From positions 7,626,001 to 7,690,000 of the forward strand of contig NZ_CP065958.1 in NCBI RefSeq assembly GCF_041270065.1: a stretch of 64,000 nt of DNA. Reading direction: 5' to 3'. The notes under the pieces were generated by a model, which was given only the letters and a program-made list of their open reading frames with translations, had not been told where the DNA came from and did no database searches. The position numbers and the translations under genes were made by a program. This DNA comes from Streptomyces fradiae. Its GTDB lineage: Bacteria; Actinomycetota; Actinomycetes; Streptomycetales; Streptomycetaceae. Position 1 is the first letter of the stretch. Each line of letters starts with the position of its first letter. Shown one piece after another: positions 8,638-17,218 of this stretch.

Positions 8638-9501
8638 ATGTCCACCAGCACCGCACGCCTCATGGACGGCACCGCGCTCGCCCGCCGCACGGTCGAGGAG
8701 ACCGCCGCCCGCGCCGCCGAGATCACCCGCCGCACCGGCACCACCCCCTGCCTCGCCACCGTCCTCGTCGGCGCCGACCCGGCCTCCGTCACGTACGTGA
8801 AGATGAAGCAGAACCGCTGCGCGAAGGCCGGAATCCGCTCCAAGCACGTCGAGCTGCCCGCCGAGACCACCACCGAGGAGCTCGTCGCCGCGATCACCGC
8901 GCTGTCCGAGGACCCCGACGTCCACGGCATCCTGCTCCAGCACCCGGTCGGCCCGCACATCGACGAGCGCGCCGCCTTCGAGGCCATCGCTCCCGAGAAG
9001 GACGTCGACGGCGTCACCATGGCCTCCTTCGCCGCCATGGGCTTCGGCCTGCCCGGCTTCGTCTCCTGCACCCCCGGCGGCATCATGCGGCTGCTCGACG
9101 CGTACGACGTCGAGCTCAGCGGCAAGCGGGCCGTGGTCGTCGGCCGCAGCGCCATCCTCGGCAAGCCCGCCGGACTGCTGCTCCTCGGCCGCGACGCCAC
9201 CGTCACCTACTGCCACTCCCGCACCACCGACCTCTCCGCCGCCGTCCGCGAGGCCGACATCCTCGTCGCCGCCGTCGGCAAGCCCAACTTCATCAAGGGC
9301 GAGGACATCAAGCCCGGCGCCGTCGTCATCGACGCCGGCTACAACCCCGGCAACGTCGGCGACGTCGACTTCGCCGGCGCCGCCGAGCGCGCCTCCCTCA
9401 TCACCCCCGTCCCCGGCGGCGTCGGCCCCATGACCATCGCCGTCCTCCTCGCCCAGACCGCCGACGCCGCCGAGCGACAGCTCGGCCTGGCCGCCCGCTA
9501 G
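8638..9501 (+). CDS. folD: Bifunctional methylenetetrahydrofolate dehydrogenase/cyclohydrolase
   Basis: The 287-residue protein interconverts 5,10-methylene-THF, 5,10-methenyl-THF and 10-formyl-THF in the cytoplasm. FolD signatures are clear: VGADPASVTYVKMKQNRCAK (with the catalytic Tyr-x3-Lys), HGILLQHPVGPHI, EKDVDGVT, SCTPGGIMRLL, VVGRSAILGKPAGLLLL (nucleotide binding) and ITPVPGGVGPMTIA. AGGAG precedes the ATG at 8638 by six bases. The ORF is open further upstream, but that part is the riboswitch leader. Expression is likely under the ZTP riboswitch just upstream. Confidence 0.97.
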   Translation: MSTSTARLMDGTALARRTVEETAARAAEITRRTGTTPCLATVLVGADPASVTYVKMKQNRCAKAGIRSKHVELPAETTTEELVAAITALSEDPDVHGILLQHPVGPHIDERAAFEAIAPEKDVDGVTMASFAAMGFGLPGFVSCTPGGIMRLLDAYDVELSGKRAVVVGRSAILGKPAGLLLLGRDATVTYCHSRTTDLSAAVREADILVAAVGKPNFIKGEDIKPGAVVIDAGYNPGNVGDVDFAGAAERASLITPVPGGVGPMTIAVLLAQTADAAERQLGLAAR

Positions 9502-9662
9502 ACCGGACGCGCGCGCATGGGACGGCGACTGCGACGGCAGGCAGCACGGAGGCACGGCGCGGTTCCCGGCCGCGCCGCGCAATTGTCACGGTTCTGTACG
9601 AGCGCCGCCCAACTCGCCGGTATCGGTCGCCACATGGGCGCGGCCGGGTGACCCTGGATCCC

Positions 9663-10454
9663 ATGCTCCACCCGCCGACGGAAACCCCGTCCCGCGACGC
9701 CCGGCCACCGAGACGGCCGGGCGTCGTCGTCCTGCCGGTCGCGGCTCTCGCCGCGGTCCTGGCGCTCTCCGTCGCCGTCACCGCGCGCGGCGGAGCCGCC
9801 GACGGCCACGCGCGCGCCGCCGCGGCCACCCCGGCGCCGGCCGTCCCCAGCAACACCTCCGGCATGTCCGTCCGGCCGTCCGGTACGGCCTCCGGCGCGT
9901 CCGGGCAACGGCCCGCCGCGCGCACCGGCACGCCCTCGACGCGGCCCACCCGCGGCGCCCGGCCCACCGCCACGCCCGGCGCGGACCACGCCCGCCCCGG
10001 GCACCCGGCCGCGACCGGCACGCCCGCCCCCACCGCGCGCGCCACCGGCACCGCCGGCCCCCGTCCCCGTACCACCGCCGCCCGCCGCACCCCGGCCGGC
10101 CCCGCGCCCCGCCCGTACGATGTGCTGCGCGTCGGCGACTGCTTCGACATCGACCGCGACGCCCCCGGGACCGTCGTCCCGCGCGACTGCCACACGGCGC
10201 ACGACGCCGAACTCGTCGCCCGGATCACCCTCACCGGCCGGTACGCGGACGACGACGCCGTACGGGACGCGGCGGCCGAACTGTGCCGCGCCCCGCTGCG
10301 CGCCAAGGCCGCCCTCCAGCCGCTCGGCACCCGCTGGACCACCTTCGTCCAGTACCCGTACCTCACCAGCTACCTGCTCGGCGAGACCACCGTGGCCTGC
10401 AGCCTCGCCGTCCCGTCGGGCAGCGAACGCAAGCTGACCGCGCCGCTGCGGTGA
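9663..10454 (+). CDS. Membrane-anchored protein with septum-formation domain
   Basis: The 263-residue protein has one N-terminal transmembrane segment (about residues 20-40, VVVLPVAALAAVLALSVAV), a low-complexity linker rich in Pro, Thr, Ala and Arg (about 45-145), and a C-terminal extracellular domain of the actinobacterial Septum_form type (VLRVGDCFDID, VVPRDCHTAHDAELVARI) with paired cysteines. The function of this domain is not established. No good ribosome binding site marks the start; a GTG at 9648 in the same frame is an alternative to the ATG at 9663. A hairpin terminator follows at 10492. Confidence 0.75.
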   Translation: MLHPPTETPSRDARPPRRPGVVVLPVAALAAVLALSVAVTARGGAADGHARAAAATPAPAVPSNTSGMSVRPSGTASGASGQRPAARTGTPSTRPTRGARPTATPGADHARPGHPAATGTPAPTARATGTAGPRPRTTAARRTPAGPAPRPYDVLRVGDCFDIDRDAPGTVVPRDCHTAHDAELVARITLTGRYADDDAVRDAAAELCRAPLRAKAALQPLGTRWTTFVQYPYLTSYLLGETTVACSLAVPSGSERKLTAPLR

Positions 10455-10491
10455 CGCGGGGCGCGTGAGCGGGGAGCCCCCGGACCGAAGC

Positions 10492-10514
10492 CGTGGATAG
10501 CGCCGCTATCCACG
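10492..10514 (+). terminator. Hairpin after the septum-formation-domain gene
   Basis: CGTGGATAGC (10492-10501) pairs perfectly with GCTATCCACG (10505-10514) around a 3-base loop, starting 38 bases after the stop codon. Confidence 0.75.
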
Positions 10515-10704
10515 TCTCCGACGCCGGGCGAGTCCCCGGGCCAGGGGTACGCACCCGGCCCGGACCCGCGCTGGGGCCCGTCCGGCGGATCATGGCCCGG
10601 TCCGGGATGCCTGGCACGGCACGCCCGCTGGCGAAGCCCTGGGGTCGTACCCACAGGCCGCTTTCCCCAGGCCCTGGCGGGCCGGGGGGGCCGATGTCGT
10701 TGCG

Positions 10705-10730
10705 CCCCGGTGCGAGATACCGCACCGGGG
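10705..10730 (-). terminator. Hairpin after the SWIM protein gene
   Basis: CCCCGGTGCG (10705-10714) pairs with CGCACCGGGG (10721-10730) around AGATAC, 41 bases beyond the stop codon of the minus-strand SWIM gene. Confidence 0.75.
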
Positions 10731-10770
10731 GACCCGCAGCCCTGTCCGACCCTGATCGGCCGGGCACCCC

Positions 10771-12165
10771 CTAGTCGCTCGCCGCACCCGCCAGCGCCGC
10801 CGCCGGGTCTGCGTCCGGCGGGCCTGCCGGGGCCCAGCCGGCGGGCTCCTCGCGGTACGGCCACCAGCGGCCGTCCTCGCCGAGGCGGAGCTGAAGCCCG
10901 GCGTCGCCCACGGTCCAGCGGGCCGGGGCGGACGCGTGCAGGGCGGGGCGCTCGTCGTCGTCCCAGGCCTCGGCGAGCCGGGTCTCGGCGCGTCGCAGGG
11001 CCTCCGGGCCCGGGGTCCAGTCCTCGGTCAGGACCGCGAGGCCGGCCGGGCCGCCGGTGCGCCAGGCCCGCACCGCGAGGTCGAGCTCGGCGCGGGTGCG
11101 GCCCGAACCGGTCGCCAGGCGGGTGGCGAGCCAGGAGACGGGGGAGCCGGCGGCGAGCCGGACCGCGTCCTGAGCGGGCGTCAGCGGCGGCTCGTCGAAC
11201 GTGCCGGCCCCCGTGAGGAGCCGATGGGCGCGGGCCGCCGCGTCCGCCGCCAGAAACTCCAGGGCCGCCGGGTCCAGACCCGGTGCCGGCTCGGTCTCGG
11301 TGTCCAGGGACGGCGGCTCGCCCGGCGCCGCCGCCGGCACCGGCGGGGCGGGCAGCGGCGGCAGGATGTCGCCCTCGGCGAAGGCCTCCGCCGCCGGCAC
11401 ACCCCCGCCGCTCGCCCGGCCCGCCGGAGACCCGTCCGTCGCGCCGCGCTCGCCCGCCGGATCCGCGAGCCGCGCCGCGCTCCGCTCCTGCAGCGCCTCG
11501 ATCACCGCCCGCTCGCCCCGCCCCCGCATGAGCAGCAGCACGAACGGGTCCTCGTCGAGCAGCCGCGCCACCTGGTAGCACAGCGCCACGGTGTGCGGGC
11601 AGTGGTCCCAGGCCTCGCAGCCGCACTCCGGCTCCAGGTCGCCGATGCCCGGCAGCAGGTCGAGCCCGGCCGCCGCCGCGTCCTCCACCAGGTGCGGCGG
11701 CATCTCGCGGTCGAGCAGCGCCGCGATGTGCCCGGCGCTGTCCACGGCCAGGTCGATCAGCGTGTCCCACTCCGTCTCCGAGAGCTCCTGCAACAGCACG
11801 TCGCTGCGGTACGCCGTGCCATCCCGGTCCTGCACCACCGCCGTGATCCGGCCGGGGCGCACCGACACCGCGCCGACCGCCCCGGCCCGCGCGTGCCGCC
11901 GGCCCTGCTTCAGCTGCTGATTGTCGAGCGCCGTGTCCTCAAGCGCCTGCAGCCAAGCCCGGCCCCACCAGGTGCGGGCGAACGCCCCGCTCCCGGCCCG
12001 CGGCAACGCCCCGAAGGTCCGTTCCTCGCCGCCCCGACCCGCGTCCCCGCTCATGTGCCCCTTCCCGCCGCCGTGCTCGTTTTCGTTCTCGTTCTCGTTC
12101 TCGTTCTCGTACTCGTGCCCGTGCCCGTGCTCGTGCCCGTGCTGGTCCGTGTCCCGGGCGCTCAT
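10771..12165 (-). CDS. SWIM zinc-finger protein, partner of the SNF2 helicase
   Basis: The protein carries a SWIM motif CxCxnCxH (ECGCEAWDHCPH, about residue 190), preceded by the family region ARTWWGRAWLQALEDTALD. SWIM proteins in actinomycetes are commonly encoded directly after an SNF2 helicase and are thought to bind DNA or protein with it. Here the ATG at 12165 overlaps the helicase stop codon (ATGA). From that start the protein has 464 residues and begins with an unusual His/Gly and Glu/Asn tract. A second ATG at 12054 is preceded by GGGAAGG at a normal distance and would give a 427-residue protein without the tract. Which start is used is open; the Ala/Pro-rich central linker is typical. 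Confidence 0.85.
   Translation of the reverse strand: MSARDTDQHGHEHGHGHEYENENENENENEHGGGKGHMSGDAGRGGEERTFGALPRAGSGAFARTWWGRAWLQALEDTALDNQQLKQGRRHARAGAVGAVSVRPGRITAVVQDRDGTAYRSDVLLQELSETEWDTLIDLAVDSAGHIAALLDREMPPHLVEDAAAAGLDLLPGIGDLEPECGCEAWDHCPHTVALCYQVARLLDEDPFVLLLMRGRGERAVIEALQERSAARLADPAGERGATDGSPAGRASGGGVPAAEAFAEGDILPPLPAPPVPAAAPGEPPSLDTETEPAPGLDPAALEFLAADAAARAHRLLTGAGTFDEPPLTPAQDAVRLAAGSPVSWLATRLATGSGRTRAELDLAVRAWRTGGPAGLAVLTEDWTPGPEALRRAETRLAEAWDDDERPALHASAPARWTVGDAGLQLRLGEDGRWWPYREEPAGWAPAGPPDADPAAALAGAASD
12073..12142. repeat. Hexanucleotide tandem repeat in the SWIM gene 5' end
   Basis: About 70 bases consist of imperfect copies of a 6-base unit: CTCGTT several times in a row, then CCCGTG/CTCGTG types. 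On the coding (minus) strand it reads alternating His-Gly/His-Glu codons and then Glu-Asn repeated about five times. Copy-number change by slippage would keep the frame. Confidence 0.85.
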
Positions 12166-15100
12166 CGGGCGTCCTCCTCGCCCCGCAGCCGCACCAGTTC
12201 GGCCAGCTCGCCGTCGGTCAGTTCGGTGAGCGCCGCCTCGCCCGCGCCGAGGACGGCATCGGCGAGGGCCTGCTTGCGCTCCAGCATGGCCGCGATCCGG
12301 TCCTCCACCGTGCCCTCGGCGATCAGCCGGTGCACCTGCACCGGCCGGGTCTGCCCGATCCGGTACGCGCGGTCGGTCGCCTGCGCCTCCACCGCCGGGT
12401 TCCACCAGCGGTCGTAGTGCACGACGTGCTCCGCCCGGGTCAGGTTGAGGCCGGTGCCCGCCGCCTTCAGGGACAGCAGGAAGACCGGAACCTCGCCTTC
12501 CTGGAAGCGGGCGACCATCGCCTCCCGCTCGGCGACTGGCGTACCGCCGTGCAGGAACTGGGTCGGCACGCCCCGCGCCGCCAGGTGGGCCTCCAGGAGC
12601 CGCGCCATCGACACGTACTGCGTGAAGACGAGCACGCTCGCCCGCTCCGCCAGGATCGTGTCGAGCAGCTCGTCGAGCAGCTCCAGCTTGCCCGAGCGCC
12701 CCTCGATGCGCGGCTGTTCCTCCTTCAGGTACTGCGCCGGGTGGTTGCAGATCTGCTTGAGCCCGGTGAGCAGCTTCACCACGAGCCCGCGCCGCTCCAT
12801 GCCGTCGGCGTCGGCGATCGTGGCGAGAATCTCCCGCACCACCGCCTCGTAGAGCCCCGCCTGTTCGGTGGTGAGCGCCACGGCGTGGTCGGTCTCCGTC
12901 TTCGGCGGCAGCTCGGGCGCGATGCCCGGGTCGGACTTGCGCCGCCGCAGCAGGAACGGACGCACCAGCGCGGCGAGCCGGGCCGCCGCGGCCGGGTCCG
13001 CGCCGCCCTCCACGGCGGAGGCGTACCGCCTGCGGAACGGTCCGAGCCCGCCCAGCAGTCCCGGCGTCGTCCAGTCGAGGATCGCCCACAGCTCGGAGAG
13101 GTTGTTCTCGACCGGCGTGCCGGACAACGCCACCCGCGCCTTCGAACCGACCGTGCGCAGGGCCCGCGCGGTCGCCGAGTACGGGTTCTTGACGTGCTGC
13201 GCCTCGTCCGCGACGACCAGACCCCACGGCTGTCCGGCGAGCCGGGCCGCGTCGAGCCGCATCGTGCCGTACGTGGTGAGGACGAAGCCGCTGTCGGGGA
13301 GCCCGTCGCCCGCGGGCCCGTCGCCGATGAGTCCGTCGCCCGCAGGCCCCTCGCCCGTGAGTCCGTCCAGGGACCGGGTCGCGCCGTGGAAGCGCCGCAC
13401 GGGCGTGCCGGGCGCGAACTTCTCGATCTCGCGCTGCCAGTTGCCCATCAGCGAGGTCGGGCAGACCACCAGGGTGGGGCCGGCCGTGGCCGGTTCGGCC
13501 TGACGGTGCAGATGGAGCGCGATCAGGGTGATGGTCTTGCCCAGGCCCATGTCGTCGGCGAGGCAGCCGCCGAGCCCGAGCGAGGTCATCCGGTCCAGCC
13601 AGCGCAGGCCGCGCAGCTGGTAGTCGCGCAGCGTCGCGGCCAGCGCGGCGGGCTGGGCGAGTTCCCGTTCGTCGCCCGCGTCACCCTCGGGGTCGGCGAG
13701 CCGTTCCCGCAGCCGCTCCAGGGCGCCCGCCGCCCGGACCTCGACGCGGCGGCCGTCGATCTCGGTGCTGCCGGTGAGTACGGCGCCGAGCGCGTCGACC
13801 GGGGTCAGCTTGTGGTCCTGGCCCGCCCGCGCGTGCCGCAGCTCCTCCGGGTCGACGAGCACCCACTGGTCGCGCAGTCGCACCAGGGGCCGGCCGGCCT
13901 CGGCGAGCCGGTCGAGCTCGGCACGCGTGAGCTCGCGGTCGCCGATCGCGTAACGCCAGTTGAAGGCGAGCAGGCTGTCGGCGGACAGGAAGGAGGGGAG
14001 CGCGTCGCCGCCCCGCCCGCCCCGGCCCGCGGGGCCTTCGGTGCCGTCCGGCAGGCCGATCACGGCGCGCGCGGTGAGCCGGTGGGCGAGTTCGCGCGGC
14101 CAGTGCACCCGTACGCCGGTGGCGGCGAGCGCGCGGGCGGCCGGGCCGAGGAGTTCGGCGATCTCCTCGTCGGCGAGGTCGACGGCGTCCGGCACCGCCG
14201 CCGTGAGCAGCGGCGAGAGCGGGGGCCAGGCGCGGGCGGCCCGGCGCAGCGCGAGCAGCGCGTCCATCCGGGCCCGCGGCCCGAACGCGGTGCCGCCCTG
14301 ACCGCTCGGGCCCGCCGGGGCCGTACCCGCCCACACGTCCGCCGCGTCCGCGACAAGGGCGGGATCGGCCACCGCGTGCATCTGCAGCACGGCACGGAAC
14401 GACGGCGCCTCGTCGGCGGCGTCCGCCGGCGCCCCGCCCGTCACCAACTCGACGCGCAGCGAAAGCCGTACGCCCGCGTCGTGCCCGGCGGCCACGTCCG
14501 CCGCCCAGGCGCGCTGCTCCGGCAGCGGTACGGGCTCCGCCCGGCTCTCCTCGGCGGCGAAGCCGGGACCGCCCGCCACCAGCGGGGCGGCGGGGGTGCG
14601 CGGCAGTACGTCGGCGACGGCGTCGGCGAACGCCCGCAGCAGCTCCTCGGGGTGAGGGAGCATCAGCTCCGCGACGGTGTCATCGGTGTCCCCGGAGCCG
14701 TCGATGTCCTCGGCGTCCTCGGCGTCCTCCGCGGGGAGCGGTACGGCGTGGGCCGACGGCGGCATCGAAGCGGCGAGGTCGCGCAGCGCGGCCACCTCCT
14801 CGGCACCCAGCGGTCCGACCCGCCAGGCGTCCAGGTCACCGGCGGTGAGGCCGGGCAGGAGCAGGCCCCGGGCCACCAGGTCGAGCGAGAACAGCGCGGC
14901 CGCGCCCCAGAACGCCGCCGACGGCGAGGCGTCCGCGGCGGATCGCGCCCGGACGAGGAGCGGCAGCGCCTCCCGTACGGGGAGGACGAGCGCGGGCACG
15001 GTCAGCGGCCGCACCTCGCCGTCGACGAGGTCGACGATGTCGAGGACGGCCGGTTCGGGGGCCTCGCCAGGGGCGTCGGGCGGCCCGTCGGGGGACCAGA

Positions 15101-15221
15101 AGGCGATCCGGCCGGCGCGGGGCGGCTCGGCGGGCAGGAACAGGGTGGAGCAGCGGGCGAGTTCACCCGTGGGGGTGTGCGGGATCGAGGACGACAGTGA
15201 CTGCGACGGAGACTGCGACAA
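12162..15221 (-). CDS. SNF2-family helicase (DEAD/DEAH-box ATPase)
   Basis: The roughly 1019-residue protein is a bacterial SNF2 ATPase. The first 500 residues are the actinobacterial N-terminal region; the motor follows with Walker A ADDMGLGKT, CPTSLMGNW, the DEAQ box VVADEAQHVKN, ALSGTPVENNLSELW, and in the second lobe FLLSLKAAGTGLNL and QATDRAYRIGQ. Such enzymes move along duplex DNA; the cellular role of this family in Streptomyces is not settled. A small repeat-encoded insert lies between motifs Ia and II. I chose the TTG at 15221 because GAGG precedes it by six bases; a TTG at 15233 in the same frame has no such site. The SWIM protein gene overlaps the stop codon. Confidence 0.88.
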   Translation of the reverse strand: MSQSPSQSLSSSIPHTPTGELARCSTLFLPAEPPRAGRIAFWSPDGPPDAPGEAPEPAVLDIVDLVDGEVRPLTVPALVLPVREALPLLVRARSAADASPSAAFWGAAALFSLDLVARGLLLPGLTAGDLDAWRVGPLGAEEVAALRDLAASMPPSAHAVPLPAEDAEDAEDIDGSGDTDDTVAELMLPHPEELLRAFADAVADVLPRTPAAPLVAGGPGFAAEESRAEPVPLPEQRAWAADVAAGHDAGVRLSLRVELVTGGAPADAADEAPSFRAVLQMHAVADPALVADAADVWAGTAPAGPSGQGGTAFGPRARMDALLALRRAARAWPPLSPLLTAAVPDAVDLADEEIAELLGPAARALAATGVRVHWPRELAHRLTARAVIGLPDGTEGPAGRGGRGGDALPSFLSADSLLAFNWRYAIGDRELTRAELDRLAEAGRPLVRLRDQWVLVDPEELRHARAGQDHKLTPVDALGAVLTGSTEIDGRRVEVRAAGALERLRERLADPEGDAGDERELAQPAALAATLRDYQLRGLRWLDRMTSLGLGGCLADDMGLGKTITLIALHLHRQAEPATAGPTLVVCPTSLMGNWQREIEKFAPGTPVRRFHGATRSLDGLTGEGPAGDGLIGDGPAGDGLPDSGFVLTTYGTMRLDAARLAGQPWGLVVADEAQHVKNPYSATARALRTVGSKARVALSGTPVENNLSELWAILDWTTPGLLGGLGPFRRRYASAVEGGADPAAAARLAALVRPFLLRRRKSDPGIAPELPPKTETDHAVALTTEQAGLYEAVVREILATIADADGMERRGLVVKLLTGLKQICNHPAQYLKEEQPRIEGRSGKLELLDELLDTILAERASVLVFTQYVSMARLLEAHLAARGVPTQFLHGGTPVAEREAMVARFQEGEVPVFLLSLKAAGTGLNLTRAEHVVHYDRWWNPAVEAQATDRAYRIGQTRPVQVHRLIAEGTVEDRIAAMLERKQALADAVLGAGEAALTELTDGELAELVRLRGEEDAR
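13300..13368. repeat. 30-bp tandem repeat inside the SNF2 helicase gene
   Basis: Two imperfect 30-bp units (13300-13329 and 13330-13359) and a partial third encode GLTGEGPAGDGLIGDGPAGD on the minus strand. The segment lies between helicase motifs Ia and II, where homologues have a short surface loop, so it looks like an expanded loop. Confidence 0.75.
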
Positions 15222-15300
15222 CGAATTCCTCAAATTTGACTACTGATGCCGAGCCGCCGATGGTACCTCACCGAAGTGCCTCCGCGTGCGGCTCCAGCGA

Positions 15301-15346
15301 GTGATCCGTATCACGTCCACACGCTCGGGTGGGGAAGACCCCACCC
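15301..15346. promoter_or_regulatory. Palindromes between the divergent helicase and desaturase genes
   Basis: GTGAT-CCGT-ATCAC at 15301-15314 and GGGTGGGG-AAGA-CCCCACCC at 15327-15346 lie in the 264-bp region between the two divergent starts. They could be operator sites; the second could fold as a hairpin in either transcript. No matching regulator gene is adjacent. Confidence 0.35.
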
Positions 15347-15485
15347 TCGCCCCCGGGACCGCCCCCGAACAGGTCCGGGTGGTGACGCCATGGTCGCGGA
15401 CGATCACCGATCCGTACGTTTTCGGTAGCCGGCGCGGCCTACGCGACGGCCTCCCAACGGACTTCAACGGACCCCGGAGACCGCC

Positions 15486-16589
15486 ATGTCCCAGGCCGCC
15501 GCGACCCTCGCCGCGCCCTCCGCGCCACCCTCCGCACGCGCCTCCCGCCCCCCGCGCCGCGGCGGCGGCAGCGAGTTCGCGCCGCTCCTGCGCACCGTCA
15601 AGGAACAGGGGCTGCTCGACCGCCGGCCCGGCTGGTACGCCCGCGACATGGCGGTCAACCTCCTCGGCATCGGCGCCGTCGTCACCGGCCTCGTCCTCCT
15701 CGGCCCCTCCTGGTGGGCGCTGCTCCTCGCGCTGCCGCTCGCCCTGCTCTCCGCCCGCGCCGCCTTCATCGGCCACGACGCCGGCCACGCCCAGGTCACC
15801 GGCAACCGGCGGCTCGGCCGCGCCGTCCAGCTCGTGCACGCCAACCTGCTCCTCGGCATGAGCCGCGAATGGTGGAACGACAAGCACAACCGCCACCACG
15901 CCCACCCCAACCACCTCGACAGGGACCCGGACGTCGCCGCCGACATCCTCGTCTTCGCCGCCCACCAGACCACCGACCGCACCGGCCTGCGCCGCTGGCT
16001 CACCCGCCACCAGGCCTGGCTCTTCTTCCCGCTGACCACCCTGGAGGGCATCGCGCTCAAGGTGTACGGCGTCCAGGCCCTGCTCTCTTCGGAGGGGCCG
16101 TACCGCACCCGGCGCGAACGCCTTCTGGAGGGCGCCCTCCTCCTCGCCCACCTCGCCGGCTACGCAGCCCTGCTGCTGACCCTGCTCACCCCGCTCCAGG
16201 CCCTCGTCTTCGCGCTCCTCCACCAGATGCTGCTCGGCGTCCACCTCGGCATGGCCTTCGCCCCCAACCACAAGGGCATGGAGATGCCCGACGCCCACCC
16301 CGACGGCGACTCGTGGGGTCATCTGCGCCGACAGGTCCTCACCTCCCGCAACATCCGTGGCAGCCGCCTCACCGGCTGGTTCCTCGGCGGGCTCAACTAC
16401 CAGATCGAGCACCACCTCTTCCCCAGCATGCCGCGCCCGCACCTGCGTCTCGCCCAGCCCGCCGTCCGCGCCCACTGCCGTGAACTCGGCATCCCCTACA
16501 CCGAGACCGGCTTCGTCGACTCCTACCGCCAGGCCCTCGGCCACCTGCACGAAGTGGGCGCCCCGCTGCGCGAGGCGGATGCCGCGTAG
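15486..16589 (+). CDS. Membrane fatty acid desaturase
   Basis: The 367-residue protein has the three histidine boxes of integral membrane di-iron desaturases: HDAGH (about residue 96), HNRHHAH (about 137) and QIEHH (about 308, followed by LFPSMPRPHL). The QIEHH form of the third box is typical of front-end and acyl-CoA/acyl-lipid desaturases. Hydrophobic segments at about 60-95, 175-195 and 218-255 fit the four-helix topology. It introduces a double bond into membrane fatty acids with O2 and an electron donor, probably to adjust fluidity. GGAG lies six bases before the ATG. No redox partner is encoded next to it. Confidence 0.9.
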   Translation: MSQAAATLAAPSAPPSARASRPPRRGGGSEFAPLLRTVKEQGLLDRRPGWYARDMAVNLLGIGAVVTGLVLLGPSWWALLLALPLALLSARAAFIGHDAGHAQVTGNRRLGRAVQLVHANLLLGMSREWWNDKHNRHHAHPNHLDRDPDVAADILVFAAHQTTDRTGLRRWLTRHQAWLFFPLTTLEGIALKVYGVQALLSSEGPYRTRRERLLEGALLLAHLAGYAALLLTLLTPLQALVFALLHQMLLGVHLGMAFAPNHKGMEMPDAHPDGDSWGHLRRQVLTSRNIRGSRLTGWFLGGLNYQIEHHLFPSMPRPHLRLAQPAVRAHCRELGIPYTETGFVDSYRQALGHLHEVGAPLREADAA

Positions 16590-16633
16590 GGTCGGAGGGC
16601 GCGACACGACAACAGAGAGGGGAGCTCTGTCCG

Positions 16634-17179
16634 ATGAGCCAAGGCACTGTCACGACGGTCAGCAGCAACGGCGTCTACTCGTTCACCAAGCCCAACCGGG
16701 AGGGCATCACGCTCCTCGCCGGCCTGGGCGTGGAGGGCGACGTGCACTCCGGCGTCACCGTCAAGCACCGCTCGCGGGTGGCCAAGGACCCGACCGCGCC
16801 CAACCTGCGCCAGGTCCACCTGATCCACGCGGAGCTCTTCGACGAGGTGGCGGAGGCCGGCTTCGAGGTCGCCCCCGGCGACCTCGGCGAGAACGTCACC
16901 ACCCGCGGCATCGACCTGCTCGGCCTGCCCACCGGCACCCGGCTCCACCTCGGCCCCGAGGCCGTCGTCGAGGTCACCGGCCTGCGCAACCCCTGCGCCC
17001 AGATCGACGACTTCCGGCACGGACTGCTCAAGCAGGTCGTCGGCCGCGACGAGGAGGGCCGGCTCGTCCGCAAGGCGGGCATCATGTCGGTCGTCCTGAC
17101 CGGCGGGGAGGTGCGTCCGGGCGACACGATCCGGGTGGAACTGCCGCCGGAGCCGCACGTCCCGCTCGACCGGGTCTGA
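16634..17179 (+). CDS. MOSC-domain protein
   Basis: The 181-residue protein is a stand-alone MOSC domain (MOCO sulfurase C-terminal type), a beta-barrel that in relatives binds the molybdenum cofactor and transfers sulfur or reduces N-hydroxylated substrates. Family marks are VEGDVHSGVTVKHRSR, PGDLGENVTTRGIDL and the conserved cysteine in LRNPCAQIDDF (about residue 120). GGGGAG lies nine bases before the ATG. It follows the desaturase by 44 bases and may be co-transcribed. The substrate is unknown. Confidence 0.88.
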   Translation: MSQGTVTTVSSNGVYSFTKPNREGITLLAGLGVEGDVHSGVTVKHRSRVAKDPTAPNLRQVHLIHAELFDEVAEAGFEVAPGDLGENVTTRGIDLLGLPTGTRLHLGPEAVVEVTGLRNPCAQIDDFRHGLLKQVVGRDEEGRLVRKAGIMSVVLTGGEVRPGDTIRVELPPEPHVPLDRV

Positions 17180-17199
17180 GCCGCCGCAACCCCCGGAGC

Positions 17200-17216
17200 G
17201 CGCCGCCGCGCGGCGC
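17200..17216. terminator. Short hairpin between convergent genes
   Basis: GCGCCGC (17200-17206) and GCGGCGC (17210-17216) form a 7-bp stem in the 39-bp space between the MOSC gene and the converging hypothetical gene, so it may serve both. Confidence 0.5.
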
Positions 17217-17218
17217 CG

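Larger units (their letters stand above)
10455..10770. other. 316-bp convergent intergenic region with two hairpins
   Basis: The region separates two converging genes. It holds one perfect hairpin near each gene end (10492-10514 and 10705-10730) and no supported coding sequence in between. Confidence 0.6.

Noticed and set aside
8529..10454. A single 641-residue frame spanning folD and the septum-formation-domain gene
   Set aside because: Only the last 263 codons are real. The earlier part is the third frame of folD and is almost all Arg, Pro and His.
12330..15200. A 956-residue open frame on the plus strand antisense to the SNF2 helicase gene
   Set aside because: It is a shadow of the minus-strand gene: Arg/Gly/Gln-rich with no domain motifs, while the minus frame carries all SNF2 motifs.
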